Below are positions 10,169 to 18,538 of a DNA stretch of 64,000 nt, piece by piece; position 1 is the stretch's first letter, and each line of letters opens with the position of its first letter. Made by a program: the position numbers and the translations under genes. The stretch spans positions 186,001 through 250,000 of the forward strand of contig NZ_FNON01000003.1 in assembly GCF_900107045.1 (NCBI RefSeq), given 5' to 3'. The stretch comes from Amycolatopsis xylanica (GTDB taxonomy: Bacteria; Actinomycetota; Actinomycetes; Mycobacteriales; Pseudonocardiaceae). Below the pieces are notes generated by a model. That model saw only the letters and a program-made list of their open reading frames with translations. It was not told where the DNA came from and searched no databases.

Positions 10169-10522
10169 ATGGTTTCCCTGAAACGATTGCTGACGGCGGT
10201 CGCCACCGCGACCGTTCTCTGTGGAATGGGCGCTCAGGCGGAGGCGGCGCCCGCGAAACCGGCCGAGGTCCAAATCCTCGCGAGCCACACTTTCAGCAGA
10301 GGCGTCACCGAGGACATCTATCACGCGGCCACGCAAGCGGGGACGGGAGCGCTGAACGCGCTCTGCGGCAAGGTCGCACCCGGCTGGCTGCGGCCGCTGT
10401 GCGGACCGTTCGTCGCGCTGGTCAAGCAGAAGATCCCCAAGGACCCGCCGAAGGGCCGCTGCCTCAAGGTGTGGAGCAAGTGGGACGTGCCGCCGGTCGG
10501 CATCGGCTACGTGAAGTGCTAA
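10169..10522 (+). CDS. Small secreted protein, unknown
   Basis: 117 residues. A Sec signal peptide is clear: KR, hydrophobic LLTAVATATVLCGMGAQ and an AEA/AAP cleavage site near residue 26. The mature part has four cysteines (ALCGK, PLCGP, GRCLK and the terminal KC), spaced for two disulphides. ATG at 10169 follows GGGAGGAG. It is divergent from the membrane protein and convergent with the dehydrogenase. No family recognised. Confidence 0.75.
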   Translation: MVSLKRLLTAVATATVLCGMGAQAEAAPAKPAEVQILASHTFSRGVTEDIYHAATQAGTGALNALCGKVAPGWLRPLCGPFVALVKQKIPKDPPKGRCLKVWSKWDVPPVGIGYVKC

Positions 10523-10526
10523 AGGA

Positions 10527-10572
10527 CTCGTGAGTGTTCCGGCCGGTTAGAACCGGCCGGAACACTCACGAG
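10527..10572. repeat. Family-A palindrome, full copy
   Basis: Perfect 22-nt arms (CTCGTGAGTGTTCCGGCCGG + TT at 10527-10548, complement at 10551-10572) around AG. It sits 5 nt after one stop codon and 2 nt before the convergent one, so it likely terminates both genes. Other copies: 567-938 (split), 23743-23786, 40671-40714, 63588-63685 (variant). Confidence 0.9.
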
Positions 10573-10574
10573 CC

Positions 10575-11483
10575 CTAGTACTCGCCGTGCACCAGGTTGT
10601 GCGGCAGTTCCCCGCCCGCGTACCGGGCGATCTCCGCCGCCACCACCGCGTACGACCGCTTGCGCGTGCCGTGCACCGCTCCCCCGATGTGCGGGTAGAC
10701 GATCGCGCCGGGCGAGGTCCACAGCGGGTGCCCCTCGGGCAGCGGCTCGGGGTCGGTCACGTCGAGGACCGCCCTGATCCGCTCCAGCTTCAGCTCCTCG
10801 ACCAGCGCGTCGGTGTTCACCACCGCCCCCCGCGCCGCGTTGACCAGGATGGCGCCGTCCTGCATCGCCGCGAAGAAACCCGCGTCGGCCATGCCGCGGG
10901 TGCGTGAGGTCAGCGGCACCATCAGCACGACGACGTCATGCGAGCCCAGCAGCCCGCGCAGCTCGCTGACGGCGTGCACGCCGTCACGGGCCGACAGCCC
11001 GACCATGGACACCTTCGTGTCGAATGGCTCGATCCGCCGGCGCAGCTGCTGGCCCAGGTCGCCGGCGCCGACGATCAGGATCCGCTTGCCCTGCAGGGTG
11101 TCCGACGTCCGCCGCTGCCAGCGCCCCACGGCCTGGTCCGCGGTGTAGAGAGGCAGCTCACGGTAGAGCGAGAGCAGCGCCGCGATGACCCATTCGGCCG
11201 TGCTGCCGCCGTGCGCGCCGCGGCAGGTGGACAGCAGCACGCCGTCGGGGACCGTGCCGATCCAGTCTTCGGCGCCCGCGGACAGGAGCTGGATGAGCCG
11301 GAGGTTCGGTAGCTGGTCGAACAGTTCGTCGGTCGCCCGGTGCGCGCCGGGGATGAGCACCTCGGCCTGGACGGCCTCGCGCGGGAGCGGCTGGCCCCAC
11401 TTGTAGCGGACCGCGTGCACGCCGGGCAGCTCGGACAAGGCGGTGAGACCGTCGTCGTCGGGGACGAGAACCGTGACCGTCAT
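10575..11483 (-). CDS. D-2-hydroxyacid dehydrogenase
   Basis: 302 residues. NAD-binding motif VGAGDLGQQLRRRI (about residue 138) and the hydroxyacid dehydrogenase signatures VVVLMVPLTSRTRGM, LVNAARGAVVNTDAL and YPHIGGAVHG are present; Arg, Glu (DPEPLPEGHPLW) and His form the usual catalytic triad. The family reduces 2-oxo acids reversibly; substrate is not predictable. ATG at 11483 has TACCGT 7 nt upstream (leaderless pattern); GTG starts at 11489/11492 are possible. Divergent from the lipoprotein gene with only 58 nt between. Confidence 0.9.
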   Translation of the reverse strand: MTVTVLVPDDDGLTALSELPGVHAVRYKWGQPLPREAVQAEVLIPGAHRATDELFDQLPNLRLIQLLSAGAEDWIGTVPDGVLLSTCRGAHGGSTAEWVIAALLSLYRELPLYTADQAVGRWQRRTSDTLQGKRILIVGAGDLGQQLRRRIEPFDTKVSMVGLSARDGVHAVSELRGLLGSHDVVVLMVPLTSRTRGMADAGFFAAMQDGAILVNAARGAVVNTDALVEELKLERIRAVLDVTDPEPLPEGHPLWTSPGAIVYPHIGGAVHGTRKRSYAVVAAEIARYAGGELPHNLVHGEY

Positions 11484-11541
11484 GATCACCACGGTAGACC
11501 CATTACCTGGCGTTCACGTGAACGCGCCTACCCTCGTGATC

Positions 11542-12729
11542 GTGCGTATGAGGACCGTCCGGCCGCTGGCCCTGCTCGCGGGCACCGGCCTGCTGCTGTC
11601 GGGATGCGCGACCTTCGACGACACCGCGGCCCACCAGACGTACAGCGCGGCGCCGTCGATCACGCCCGAGCACGCGCCGGATCCGGGCGGTCCCAGCGGC
11701 AGCGACGCGGGACCGGCCAAGCCCGGCTCCACCTCGCGCACGCCCATCCCGCCGCCACAGGGCTGCAAGGACTTCGACGAGGCCGTCATCGCGACCTGCC
11801 TCGACCCGGTGTCGGCCGTCGCGGGCATCCCTAGCGACGGCACGAGCGCCAGCGCGCTCGCCGGTGAGCGCAAGACCGGCCGGATCCTGCTGGTCGCGAC
11901 CGGCAAGGACCCCGTGGTGATGGCCACGGTGCCGGTCGACGCGTCCGGTGACGGCGGCCTGACCGGGCTCGCGCTGTCCCCCGCGTACGGCGAGGACCAG
12001 CTGTTCTTCGCCTACATCACCACGCCGAGCGACAACCGTGTGGTCCGCCTCGCCAAGGGCCAGGCTCCGAAACCCGTGCTGACCGGGATCCCCAAGGGCG
12101 CCACCGGCAACCACGGCGCCCTGATGCGCGACGCCAAGGGCGGCCTGCTGGTCGCGACCGGCGACGCGGGCAACCCCGCCGCGGCCGCCGACCCTAACTC
12201 GCTCGCGGGCAAGATCCTGCGCATCGACGTCGCGGGCCAGCCGTTCGCGGGCAACCCGACCGCGGGCTCCCCGGTGTTCGCCGCCGGGCTGCACGCGCCG
12301 GGCGGGCTCTGCGCGTCGGACGACGGCGCGCGCCTGTGGGTCACCGACCGCCAGTCCGACAAGGACGTCGTCTACCGCGTCGAGGCGGGCAAGCCGTTCA
12401 CCTCGCCCGCGTGGAGCTGGCCGGAGAAGCCGGGCGTCTACGGCTGCGACGACTCGGGCCGCACGCTCGGCGTCGCCGCCACCTCGGCCGCGAACATGCA
12501 GATACTCCCGCTGTCCCCGGAGGGCGCGGTCACCAGCGCCCCGTTCCCCACCTTCGACGGCAAGAAGGGCCCCACCTACGGCAGGCTCGGCCCGGTCAGC
12601 CCGATCAACGCCGACTTCGCCGTGATGGGCACGCTCAACAAGGACGGCGGCACGCCGGTGTCCAGCGACGACCGGGTCGTGATCATCAGCCGCAAGGCGC
12701 TCTCGTCCGCCGTGCCCGGCAAGGACTAG
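11542..12729 (+). CDS. Lipoprotein, glucose/sorbosone dehydrogenase fold (LppZ-like)
   Basis: 395 residues. The lipobox LLLSGCA (Cys about residue 19) marks a lipoprotein. After a Pro/Ser-rich linker, a beta-propeller of the PQQ sugar dehydrogenase type follows: GGLTGLALSPAYGEDQLFFAYI, GNHGALMRDAKGGLLVATGDAG, NSLAGKILRIDVAG, AAGLHAPGGLCAS. The neighbourhood matches LppZ (Rv3006) of mycobacteria. Whether PQQ binds is uncertain. GTG at 11542 follows TACCCT by 7 nt (leaderless pattern). The stop overlaps the convergent caspase gene by 4 nt. Confidence 0.85.
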   Translation: MRMRTVRPLALLAGTGLLLSGCATFDDTAAHQTYSAAPSITPEHAPDPGGPSGSDAGPAKPGSTSRTPIPPPQGCKDFDEAVIATCLDPVSAVAGIPSDGTSASALAGERKTGRILLVATGKDPVVMATVPVDASGDGGLTGLALSPAYGEDQLFFAYITTPSDNRVVRLAKGQAPKPVLTGIPKGATGNHGALMRDAKGGLLVATGDAGNPAAAADPNSLAGKILRIDVAGQPFAGNPTAGSPVFAAGLHAPGGLCASDDGARLWVTDRQSDKDVVYRVEAGKPFTSPAWSWPEKPGVYGCDDSGRTLGVAATSAANMQILPLSPEGAVTSAPFPTFDGKKGPTYGRLGPVSPINADFAVMGTLNKDGGTPVSSDDRVVIISRKALSSAVPGKD

Positions 12730-14171
12730 AGCAGCATCGGCCGGGGCACGTCGACGGTGACCATCAGGTTGCCGCGGCCGTCGCCGCTCACCTCGGGGAA
12801 CCCGAGCCCGGCGACCCGGACCGTCTTGCCCGACTTGATCCCGCCGGGGATCCGGATCTTCCGCACCCCGTCGAACGTGGCGAGATCGACGATCCCGCCG
12901 GTGCGCGCGAGTTCGGGCTCGACCTTGATCGTGCAGTACAGGTCACGCCCGCGCCGCTCGAACGCGGTGTCGGGCAGTTCGACGACCTCGAGATAGACGT
13001 CGGCCGCCGGGCCGCCGCCCGGCCCGACCTCGCCTTGCTCGGAGAACCGGACCCGCATGCCGTTGGTGACACCCCTCGGCAGGCGGTAGGTCATGGACCG
13101 CGTGTTCAGCACCCGGCCGTCACCGGCGCAGACGGCGCACGGGTTCCGGATCAGCGTCCCGAACCCGGTGCACCGCTCGCAGTCCGTCTCGCCGTCGACG
13201 CCGTACCCGGAGCAGGACGTGCACCGCTCCACGACGGAATCCGCCGCGGTGCCGAGGCCTTGACAGGATCCGCACGCGATCGCGCTCTGGATCTTGAGCG
13301 TGTCCACCTTGCCCAGCGCCAGATCCTTCAGCGAGACGTCGAGCCGGATCAGCGCGTCCTGCCCGCGCCTGGCCCGGCGCTGCGGCCAGGCCGTCTTGGC
13401 CTGGACCTTCACCGGCTGGTCCGGCTGCACCGGGATCGCCGTGTTCGCCAGGAAGACGCGGTACTCCAGATCGGCCCAGTAGCGCGGGGTCTGCTTGGCG
13501 CCGGACTCGCGCAGCCGCTCGAAGACGTGGTCGTAGAGCTCGTCGACGGCCACCCGGCCGTCCCCGTCGCGGTCGGCCTCCCCGGTGCGCAGCCCGTGGA
13601 TGATCGCTTCGGTGAACCGGGACGGCGCCGGTTCCAGCTCGAGGAACCGGTTGCCCTCCCAGGCGTATTCGGTGCGATTGGTGGCCGTCAGTATCGCCCG
13701 GCCGGAACCCGCCAGCTGCTCTTTGGCGTCCACGGTGGCGGGCGCCTTGATCCCCGGCAGTGCCGCGCCGCTGAAGCAGCAGTCCAGCAACAGGATGATC
13801 GACTTGGCCCGGCACCGGCTCATCTGCTCGTGCAGGAACGCCGCCGGGATGGCCGTCGACCCGAGCAGGTCGAGTTCGGTGTCCGCCGCCGCGAGGAACA
13901 GCTCGCCGTCGTCGTTCTTCACGCCGTGACACGAAAGGTGCAGCACGAGCAGGTCATCGGTGCTGCGGTCGCGGAAGAACTTCTCGATCGCACGGGTCGC
14001 CTTGTAGGCGGGCGCGTCGACCAGCGTCTTCGTCTCGAACCAGCCGATCGCCGGATCGGCCAGCACGTCCGCCAGCTCGGCGACGTCCGCGCCGGGTGAG
14101 CGCAGCTCGGTGAGCCGTCCGCTGTCGTACTTGCCGGTCGCGATCAGGAGCGCGTCGCGGATCCCACTCAC
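12726..14171 (-). CDS. Caspase-like protease fused to DnaJ-type zinc finger and C-terminal domains
   Basis: 481 residues. Residues 5-245 are a peptidase C14-like caspase domain with the catalytic pair His82 (HLSCHG) and Cys132 (LLLDCCFSG); a canonical EF-hand-like loop, DRDGDGRVAVDE (200-211), lies inside it. Residues 270-481 look like DnaJ without its J-domain: four CxxCxGxG-type zinc motifs (C300/303, C317/320, C331/334, C345/348), then the substrate-binding beta domains with DVYLEVVELPDTAFERRGRDLYC and IRIPGGIKSGKTVRV. So a protease is tethered to an unfolded-protein-binding module. It lies 3 nt after the EACC1 gene, in the layout of EACC1-effector conflict systems. The arrangement suggests chaperone-guided proteolysis; this is inference. 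Confidence 0.9.
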   Translation of the reverse strand: MSGIRDALLIATGKYDSGRLTELRSPGADVAELADVLADPAIGWFETKTLVDAPAYKATRAIEKFFRDRSTDDLLVLHLSCHGVKNDDGELFLAAADTELDLLGSTAIPAAFLHEQMSRCRAKSIILLLDCCFSGAALPGIKAPATVDAKEQLAGSGRAILTATNRTEYAWEGNRFLELEPAPSRFTEAIIHGLRTGEADRDGDGRVAVDELYDHVFERLRESGAKQTPRYWADLEYRVFLANTAIPVQPDQPVKVQAKTAWPQRRARRGQDALIRLDVSLKDLALGKVDTLKIQSAIACGSCQGLGTAADSVVERCTSCSGYGVDGETDCERCTGFGTLIRNPCAVCAGDGRVLNTRSMTYRLPRGVTNGMRVRFSEQGEVGPGGGPAADVYLEVVELPDTAFERRGRDLYCTIKVEPELARTGGIVDLATFDGVRKIRIPGGIKSGKTVRVAGLGFPEVSGDGRGNLMVTVDVPRPMLL

Positions 14172-14174
14172 GCG

Positions 14175-14543
14175 TCAGCCGTTCTTCCGCTCCACCGACT
14201 TCAGGAAGGCTTTGACTTTCGCGTCGTGCTCCTCGGGTTTCCCGCCCGTGAGCGTCAGTTTGTACTCGCCCATCTCGATCACGACGGTCCGCTTCTCGTA
14301 CCGGGTCACCCACGTCCGCACGACCTGGCTGATGCCCGTGACCAGCGCGGTCAGCACCGCGGAACCGCCGAGGCTGACGATCATCGACCCGATGTCGGTG
14401 CCCGCCCCCTTCGCACCGTCGGGCGCGTCGGCGGCGGGCAGGCGCACGGCCTCGACGTCGAGTTCCAGCAACGCTTTCCGGAGTCGCCTGGTCTCGGTGT
14501 CCAGGTCCTCGTCACCGTCGATCCGGATGTTCAGCGTCGTCAT
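14175..14543 (-). CDS. Effector-associated constant component 1 (EACC1)-like protein
   Basis: 122 residues. N-terminal strand IRIDGDEDLDTETRRLRKALLELDVEAVRLP, a Gly/Ala linker with GAKG, a hydrophobic helix SMIVSLGGSAVLTALVTGISQVVRTWVTR, and a final beta segment RTVVIEMGEYKLTLTGGKPEEHDAKVKAFL match the EACC1 layout known to me from actinobacterial conflict systems, in which it accompanies variable caspase or trypsin-like effectors. It is first of a two-gene operon with the caspase-DnaJ fusion (3-nt gap). Its role in the family is unproven; it may tether or hold the protease. ATG at 14543 is the natural start. Confidence 0.8.
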   Translation of the reverse strand: MTTLNIRIDGDEDLDTETRRLRKALLELDVEAVRLPAADAPDGAKGAGTDIGSMIVSLGGSAVLTALVTGISQVVRTWVTRYEKRTVVIEMGEYKLTLTGGKPEEHDAKVKAFLKSVERKNG

Positions 14544-14576
14544 GCGCCCCCCTCGTTCGAGTGAGGCGCAATCGTA

Positions 14577-15725
14577 CTAGCCGAGCGGGGTCATCTCCAC
14601 GCGTCGGCCTTCCGCCGAAGAGGCGAGTCCGGCTTCGGCGAGCTGGATTCCGCGTGCCGCCGCGTAGAAGTCGTAGGCGTGCGGACGCCCGGCGACCACG
14701 TCCCGGACGAAAACCTCCCACTGCGCCTTGAACCCGTTGTCGAACTCCGCGTTGTCGGGCACCTCCGCCCATTGGTCGCGGAACCGCTCGGTGGCCGGCA
14801 GATCCGGGTTCCACACCGGCTTCGGCGTGACCGACCGATGCTGCACGCGGCAGTTGCGCAGCCCGGCGACCGCGCTGCCCTCGGTGCCGTCCACCTGGAA
14901 CTCGACCAGCTCGTCGCGGTTGACGCGCACCGCCCACGACGAGTTGATCTGCGCGATGATCCCGTTCTCCAGCTCGAAGATCCCGTACGCCGCGTCGTCG
15001 GCCGTCGCCGGATATTCGAGTCCCTGCTCGTCGACGCGGGTCGGGATGTGCGTGACCGCGCGCGCGGTCACCGCCTCGACCCGGCCGAAGAGGTTCTCCA
15101 GCACGTAGTTCCAGTGGCAGAACATGTCGAGCACGATGCCGCCGCCGTCCTCGGACCGGTAGTTCCAGCTCGGCCGCTGCGCGGTCTGCCAGTCGCCCTC
15201 GAACACCCAATAGCCGAATTCCCCGCGCACGGAAAGGATCCGGCCGAAGAACCCGCCATCGACGAGCCGCCGCAGCTTGAGCAGCCCCGGCAGGAACAGC
15301 TTGTCGTGCACGACACCGTGCACCACACCCGCGTCGTCGGCGAGACGGGCGAGCGCGAGCGCGTCGGCGACCGACTCGGCGACCGGCTTCTCGGAGTAGA
15401 TGTGCTTGCCCGCCGCGATGGCCGCGCGCACGGCCTTCTCGCGCGCGGACGTGATCTGCGCGTCGAAGTACACGGTCGCCGTGTCGTCGGACAGCGCGTT
15501 GTCGAGGTCGGTCGTCCAGCGTTCCAGTCCGTGCCGCTGGGCCATTTCCTTCAGTTTCGCCTCGTTGCGGCCGACTAGGATCGGGTCGAGCTGGACGCGA
15601 CGCCCGTCGGGGAGCTCGACACCGCCCTGCTCGCGGATCGCGAGCACCGAGCGGACCAGATGCTGGCGATAGCCCATCCGGCCGGTGGCGCCATTGAGGA
15701 TGACCCCCAAAGTGGGCTGAGTCAT
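14577..15725 (-). CDS. Gfo/Idh/MocA family oxidoreductase (sugar operon, distal)
   Basis: 382 residues. N-terminal NAD-binding domain (VILNGATGRMGYRQHLVRS) with the family motif EKPVAES near residue 115, followed by the alpha/beta substrate domain with CHWNYVLENLFG. These enzymes oxidise or epimerise sugars, inositols or their acids. ATG at 15725 has AGGAAAGG at good spacing and does not overlap the cupin stop. Last gene of the four-gene operon that starts at 18419, so it should share LacI-type control. Confidence 0.9.
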   Translation of the reverse strand: MTQPTLGVILNGATGRMGYRQHLVRSVLAIREQGGVELPDGRRVQLDPILVGRNEAKLKEMAQRHGLERWTTDLDNALSDDTATVYFDAQITSAREKAVRAAIAAGKHIYSEKPVAESVADALALARLADDAGVVHGVVHDKLFLPGLLKLRRLVDGGFFGRILSVRGEFGYWVFEGDWQTAQRPSWNYRSEDGGGIVLDMFCHWNYVLENLFGRVEAVTARAVTHIPTRVDEQGLEYPATADDAAYGIFELENGIIAQINSSWAVRVNRDELVEFQVDGTEGSAVAGLRNCRVQHRSVTPKPVWNPDLPATERFRDQWAEVPDNAEFDNGFKAQWEVFVRDVVAGRPHAYDFYAAARGIQLAEAGLASSAEGRRVEMTPLG

Positions 15726-15730
15726 GCCGG

Positions 15731-16444
15731 TCACCTTTCCTGTCCGCTAGCGGGGATCTCGTATTCCGCGCGATGGCCGCACATGCCGAAGCCGTCGCGC
15801 TTGGCCGGTTCGGCGACGCGCACGCCCGCGTGCGCGAGATGGCTCGCGTCGCCGCTCGCCAAGGCCTTGAGGTGCTCGCCGGTCAGTTCGGCCGCGGCGA
15901 GCGCGCCCGCACGCCAGCGCGGGAACCACTGCTCGACCTTCGGCTGCGCCAACGCGACCGCCGCCGTTTGGAACGCCGTGAATGGGCCACTGTCGCCGTC
16001 CCGCAACGCGTCCCTGATCGGGAGATAGCCGCTGACCGCGAGGTCGCGACGTTTGCGCGCCTGGTCTTCGTCTTGGGGCGGCGCGGCCGCTTTGGCGTAC
16101 TCAGCGGGATCGGCGAGCACTTCCGGCGGGAACGTGAACACCGCGTCGCCCGCCTCCGGCAGGCCGCTGTTCTGCATGAGCACGGTGATCCGCAGGTCCT
16201 CGCGCTGGACCATGCGATGCACGGTGCCCGGCGAGAACCACGCGATCACGCCAGCCTCGAGTTCGGTTTCGCGGTACCCGTCGGCGCCGAGCGTCTGCAC
16301 CGCGCCGCGGCCGCCGGTGACCACGTACGCCTCGGTGCACGCGAGATGCAGATGCGGGCTGCCGCCGCAGACGCCGTCCGCCGCCTCCCACGGATACGCA
16401 CGCAGATGGGAAAGCCCGATCGCGCCCGGCAAAGGAAAAGTCAT
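15731..16444 (-). CDS. Cupin-domain protein
   Basis: 237 residues. A single cupin barrel with metal-binding motifs: GGSPHLHLACTEAYVVTGGRGAVQTL (His, His, Glu) and W-FSPGTVHRMV (His). A helical C-terminal ~110 residues follows. Such proteins are sugar isomerases, lyases or binding proteins in carbohydrate operons. ATG at 16444 overlaps the upstream stop by one base (TGATG), so translation is coupled; the longer frame is not used. Confidence 0.85.
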   Translation of the reverse strand: MTFPLPGAIGLSHLRAYPWEAADGVCGGSPHLHLACTEAYVVTGGRGAVQTLGADGYRETELEAGVIAWFSPGTVHRMVQREDLRITVLMQNSGLPEAGDAVFTFPPEVLADPAEYAKAAAPPQDEDQARKRRDLAVSGYLPIRDALRDGDSGPFTAFQTAAVALAQPKVEQWFPRWRAGALAAAELTGEHLKALASGDASHLAHAGVRVAEPAKRDGFGMCGHRAEYEIPASGQER

Positions 16445-17358
16445 CAGTCCCACCCGTGCGACTTGAGGTAGACCTCGACGCGACCGGAGTCCCAGCCGCC
16501 GTCCGCGACGATCACGCGGTAGCGATACGAGAAGCTCTCGCCAGGTGGCAGTCCGAACTCCTCGAAGAACGCCCACGAGATCGCGACCATCGGCGTGACG
16601 TCGGAGCGCACGAACCAGTGCGACTCGTGGATGGCGTTCGCGTTTTCCGGCGCGTGCGCGAAAACGAGGGTCGACTTGGCGTCCAGAGCGTCGTGCTCGC
16701 CGACGAACGCGAGCCAGGGCGCCTGCTTGCCCATCATCTCCTCGGCGCCGTCCGGGCCGAACACCTCGCCGCCGCCGAAGTCACGCGGGCCGCGCCAGTG
16801 CAGGCCGGTGTAGCCCGCCAGCTCGCGACCGGCGGTGGTCGGGCTGCCGAACCTGAGCGGCTCGTCGCGGAGGTTGGTGAGCCTGATCGACCAGTCGAGC
16901 GCCCAGGAGCCCTCCTCCGGCTCGACCGAGTGCACGACGATGTCGCGCTGCTCGCTCGCCCAGTGCTCACCGCCGTTCTCGATCCAGGTGAGCCGCTCGC
17001 GGATGGTCAGTTTCTCGTCCTCGACGGTGAAATCCTCGAACCCGTCGTGCCGCATCCGGCCGATCTTGTCCGGCAGATCCTGGTACCAATCGCCGGGCAC
17101 GTACGTCCAGCCACCCCAGAAGTTCTGGCCGGACAAATGACTCGACGTCATCTGGATGCCCTTGTGCCACCGGTGATCGGACGGCCGGTAGCCGGACACG
17201 GGGCTGCCCTGCAAGGTCCGGATCGGGTGGGCGTAAGGCTTCTGCGACTCGTAGGCGACGGGATCCGGTTTGTACACATAGGACAGCAGCTCGACGCCGA
17301 GCGCTTCGACGGTGATCTTCTCGCCATGGCGGTGGGTGACGGTGATCTTCTCGGTCAC
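16444..17358 (-). CDS. PmoA-type DUF6807 protein
   Basis: 304 residues. The pattern PYAHPIRTLQGSPVSGYRP, DHRWHKGIQ, and GHERL-like TIRERLTWIENGG..W..E.RDI, then GLHWRGPRDFGGG..G....MGK.APWLAFVGEHD, matches the DUF6807 (PmoA) family often found with Gfo/Idh dehydrogenases in sugar catabolism. The fold is a beta-sandwich like carbohydrate mutarotases; the reaction is unknown. GTG at 17358 overlaps the upstream stop in a GTGA junction. Second gene of the operon. Confidence 0.85.
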   Translation of the reverse strand: MTEKITVTHRHGEKITVEALGVELLSYVYKPDPVAYESQKPYAHPIRTLQGSPVSGYRPSDHRWHKGIQMTSSHLSGQNFWGGWTYVPGDWYQDLPDKIGRMRHDGFEDFTVEDEKLTIRERLTWIENGGEHWASEQRDIVVHSVEPEEGSWALDWSIRLTNLRDEPLRFGSPTTAGRELAGYTGLHWRGPRDFGGGEVFGPDGAEEMMGKQAPWLAFVGEHDALDAKSTLVFAHAPENANAIHESHWFVRSDVTPMVAISWAFFEEFGLPPGESFSYRYRVIVADGGWDSGRVEVYLKSHGWD

Positions 17359-18419
17359 GAGGCCGCGCCTTCCCTGATCCGGCCGTCCATCGAGTGGTGG
17401 AACGGGCCTCCGGCGGTGATCTCGCCGTGGCGCACCGTCCGCCCGGTGGCCGCGGACTTGTACAGCGCGGCGATGAGTTCGAGCGTCTTGCGGCCGTCCG
17501 CACCGCTGGCGCGTGGCCGTTTCCCGGCTTTGATCGCTTCGATCAGCTGCGGCAGCTGTGCGCTGTGCGAACTCGGGATGTCGGCTTCCGGTTTCGGGAA
17601 GTCCTTGCTGTAGAACCAGTCCGCGTTGCGGTAGCCGTAGAGATGGGTGAGTTCGACCGTGGCTTCGGTGCAGTCGACGCGGATCCGGCTGACCTCCTGT
17701 GGCGAGAGGACGCTGTTCACGACCGTGGCCAGCGCGCCATTCGCGAAGCGGATCAACGCGGTCGACACGTCCTCGGTCTCCACGTCGTGCACCAGGCGAG
17801 CGGTCATCGCGCTGACTTCGGTCCACTCACCGAGCAGATCGAGCAGCAGGTCCATCTGGTGGATCCCGTGGCCCATCGCGGGTCCGCCGCCCTCGGTCTC
17901 CCATTTCCCGCGCCACGGCACCGAGTAGTAGGCCGTGTCGCGGTACCAGGTCGTCTGGCAATGCGCGACGAGCGGACGCCCCAGCTCCCCTGCGGCGAGC
18001 AGCTCGCGGAAGTGCGCGGCACCCGAGCCGAATCGGTGCTGGAAAACAAAAGACGCGTACGGGCCACCTTCCGTTTCCGCGGCGGTGATCGCGTCGTAAC
18101 CCGCCAGCGACAGGCACGGCGGCTTCTCGCACCAGACCCAGGCGCCGGATTCGAGCGCCTCGACGGTCTGGCCGGTGTGCAGTGACGGCGGGGTGCAGAT
18201 GGAAACCAGGTCCGGCCGTTGCTCGGCGAGCATCCGGGAGACGTCGGTGTACGGCGTGACTCCGGCCTTCTCGGCGAACGCACGCGCGCGGCCTTCGTCG
18301 ATGTCGACGGCCGCGATGAGCTCTATGTCCGTTTCGCAGGCCTGAAAAGCGATCAAATGAGCATCGGCGATCGCGCCGGTGCCGATGAGCGCGGCGCGTA
18401 AGCGCTTTCTCGCAGTCAC
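17355..18419 (-). CDS. Gfo/Idh/MocA family oxidoreductase (sugar operon, proximal)
   Basis: 354 residues. N-terminal Rossmann motif ALIGTGAIADAHLIAF, then CEKPPCLSLAGYD (EKP motif) and the C-terminal GHGIHQMDLLLDLLGEW substrate domain. First gene of a tight operon of two dehydrogenases, a DUF6807 protein and a cupin, probably degrading a sugar or glycoside-derived acid. GTG at 18419. A palindromic LacI-type operator lies 42 nt upstream and a second half-type site lies inside the first codons, so induction by its sugar through a LacI repressor encoded elsewhere is likely. Confidence 0.9.
   Translation of the reverse strand: MTARKRLRAALIGTGAIADAHLIAFQACETDIELIAAVDIDEGRARAFAEKAGVTPYTDVSRMLAEQRPDLVSICTPPSLHTGQTVEALESGAWVWCEKPPCLSLAGYDAITAAETEGGPYASFVFQHRFGSGAAHFRELLAAGELGRPLVAHCQTTWYRDTAYYSVPWRGKWETEGGGPAMGHGIHQMDLLLDLLGEWTEVSAMTARLVHDVETEDVSTALIRFANGALATVVNSVLSPQEVSRIRVDCTEATVELTHLYGYRNADWFYSKDFPKPEADIPSSHSAQLPQLIEAIKAGKRPRASGADGRKTLELIAALYKSAATGRTVRHGEITAGGPFHHSMDGRIREGAAS
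18399..18410. promoter_or_regulatory. Second LacI-type operator, in early codons
   Basis: TAAGCGCTTTCT keeps the AAGCGCTTTC part of the operator at 18461, centred about 61 bp away on the same face range. It overlaps codons 4-7 of the oxidoreductase gene; it could support looping or roadblock repression. Confidence 0.5.
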
Positions 18420-18460
18420 CCGGGCACCTCCGGTCGATCGGGATGCCCCGACGGTAACCA

Positions 18461-18472
18461 GAAAGCGCTTTC
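18461..18472. promoter_or_regulatory. LacI-family operator GAAAGCGCTTTC
   Basis: A perfect 12-bp palindrome with the CG-centred AAGCGCTT core typical of LacI/GalR repressors, placed upstream of the sugar operon start at 18419. No LacI gene exists in the window. Confidence 0.75.
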
Positions 18473-18489
18473 ACACGCAAGAGAGCCCA

Positions 18490-18536
18490 GGATAAAGCGG
18501 GCTAAACTCCGCACTGGAGTAAAGCCCGCTTTATCC
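18490..18536. repeat. Family-B palindrome, copy 2
   Basis: Arms GGATAAAGCGGGCTAAACTC (18490-18510) and the near-complement 18516-18536 around GCACT, two mismatches. It lies just past the stop of the membrane protein gene ending at 18539 and probably terminates the gat operon. Confidence 0.75.
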
Positions 18537-18538
18537 CG

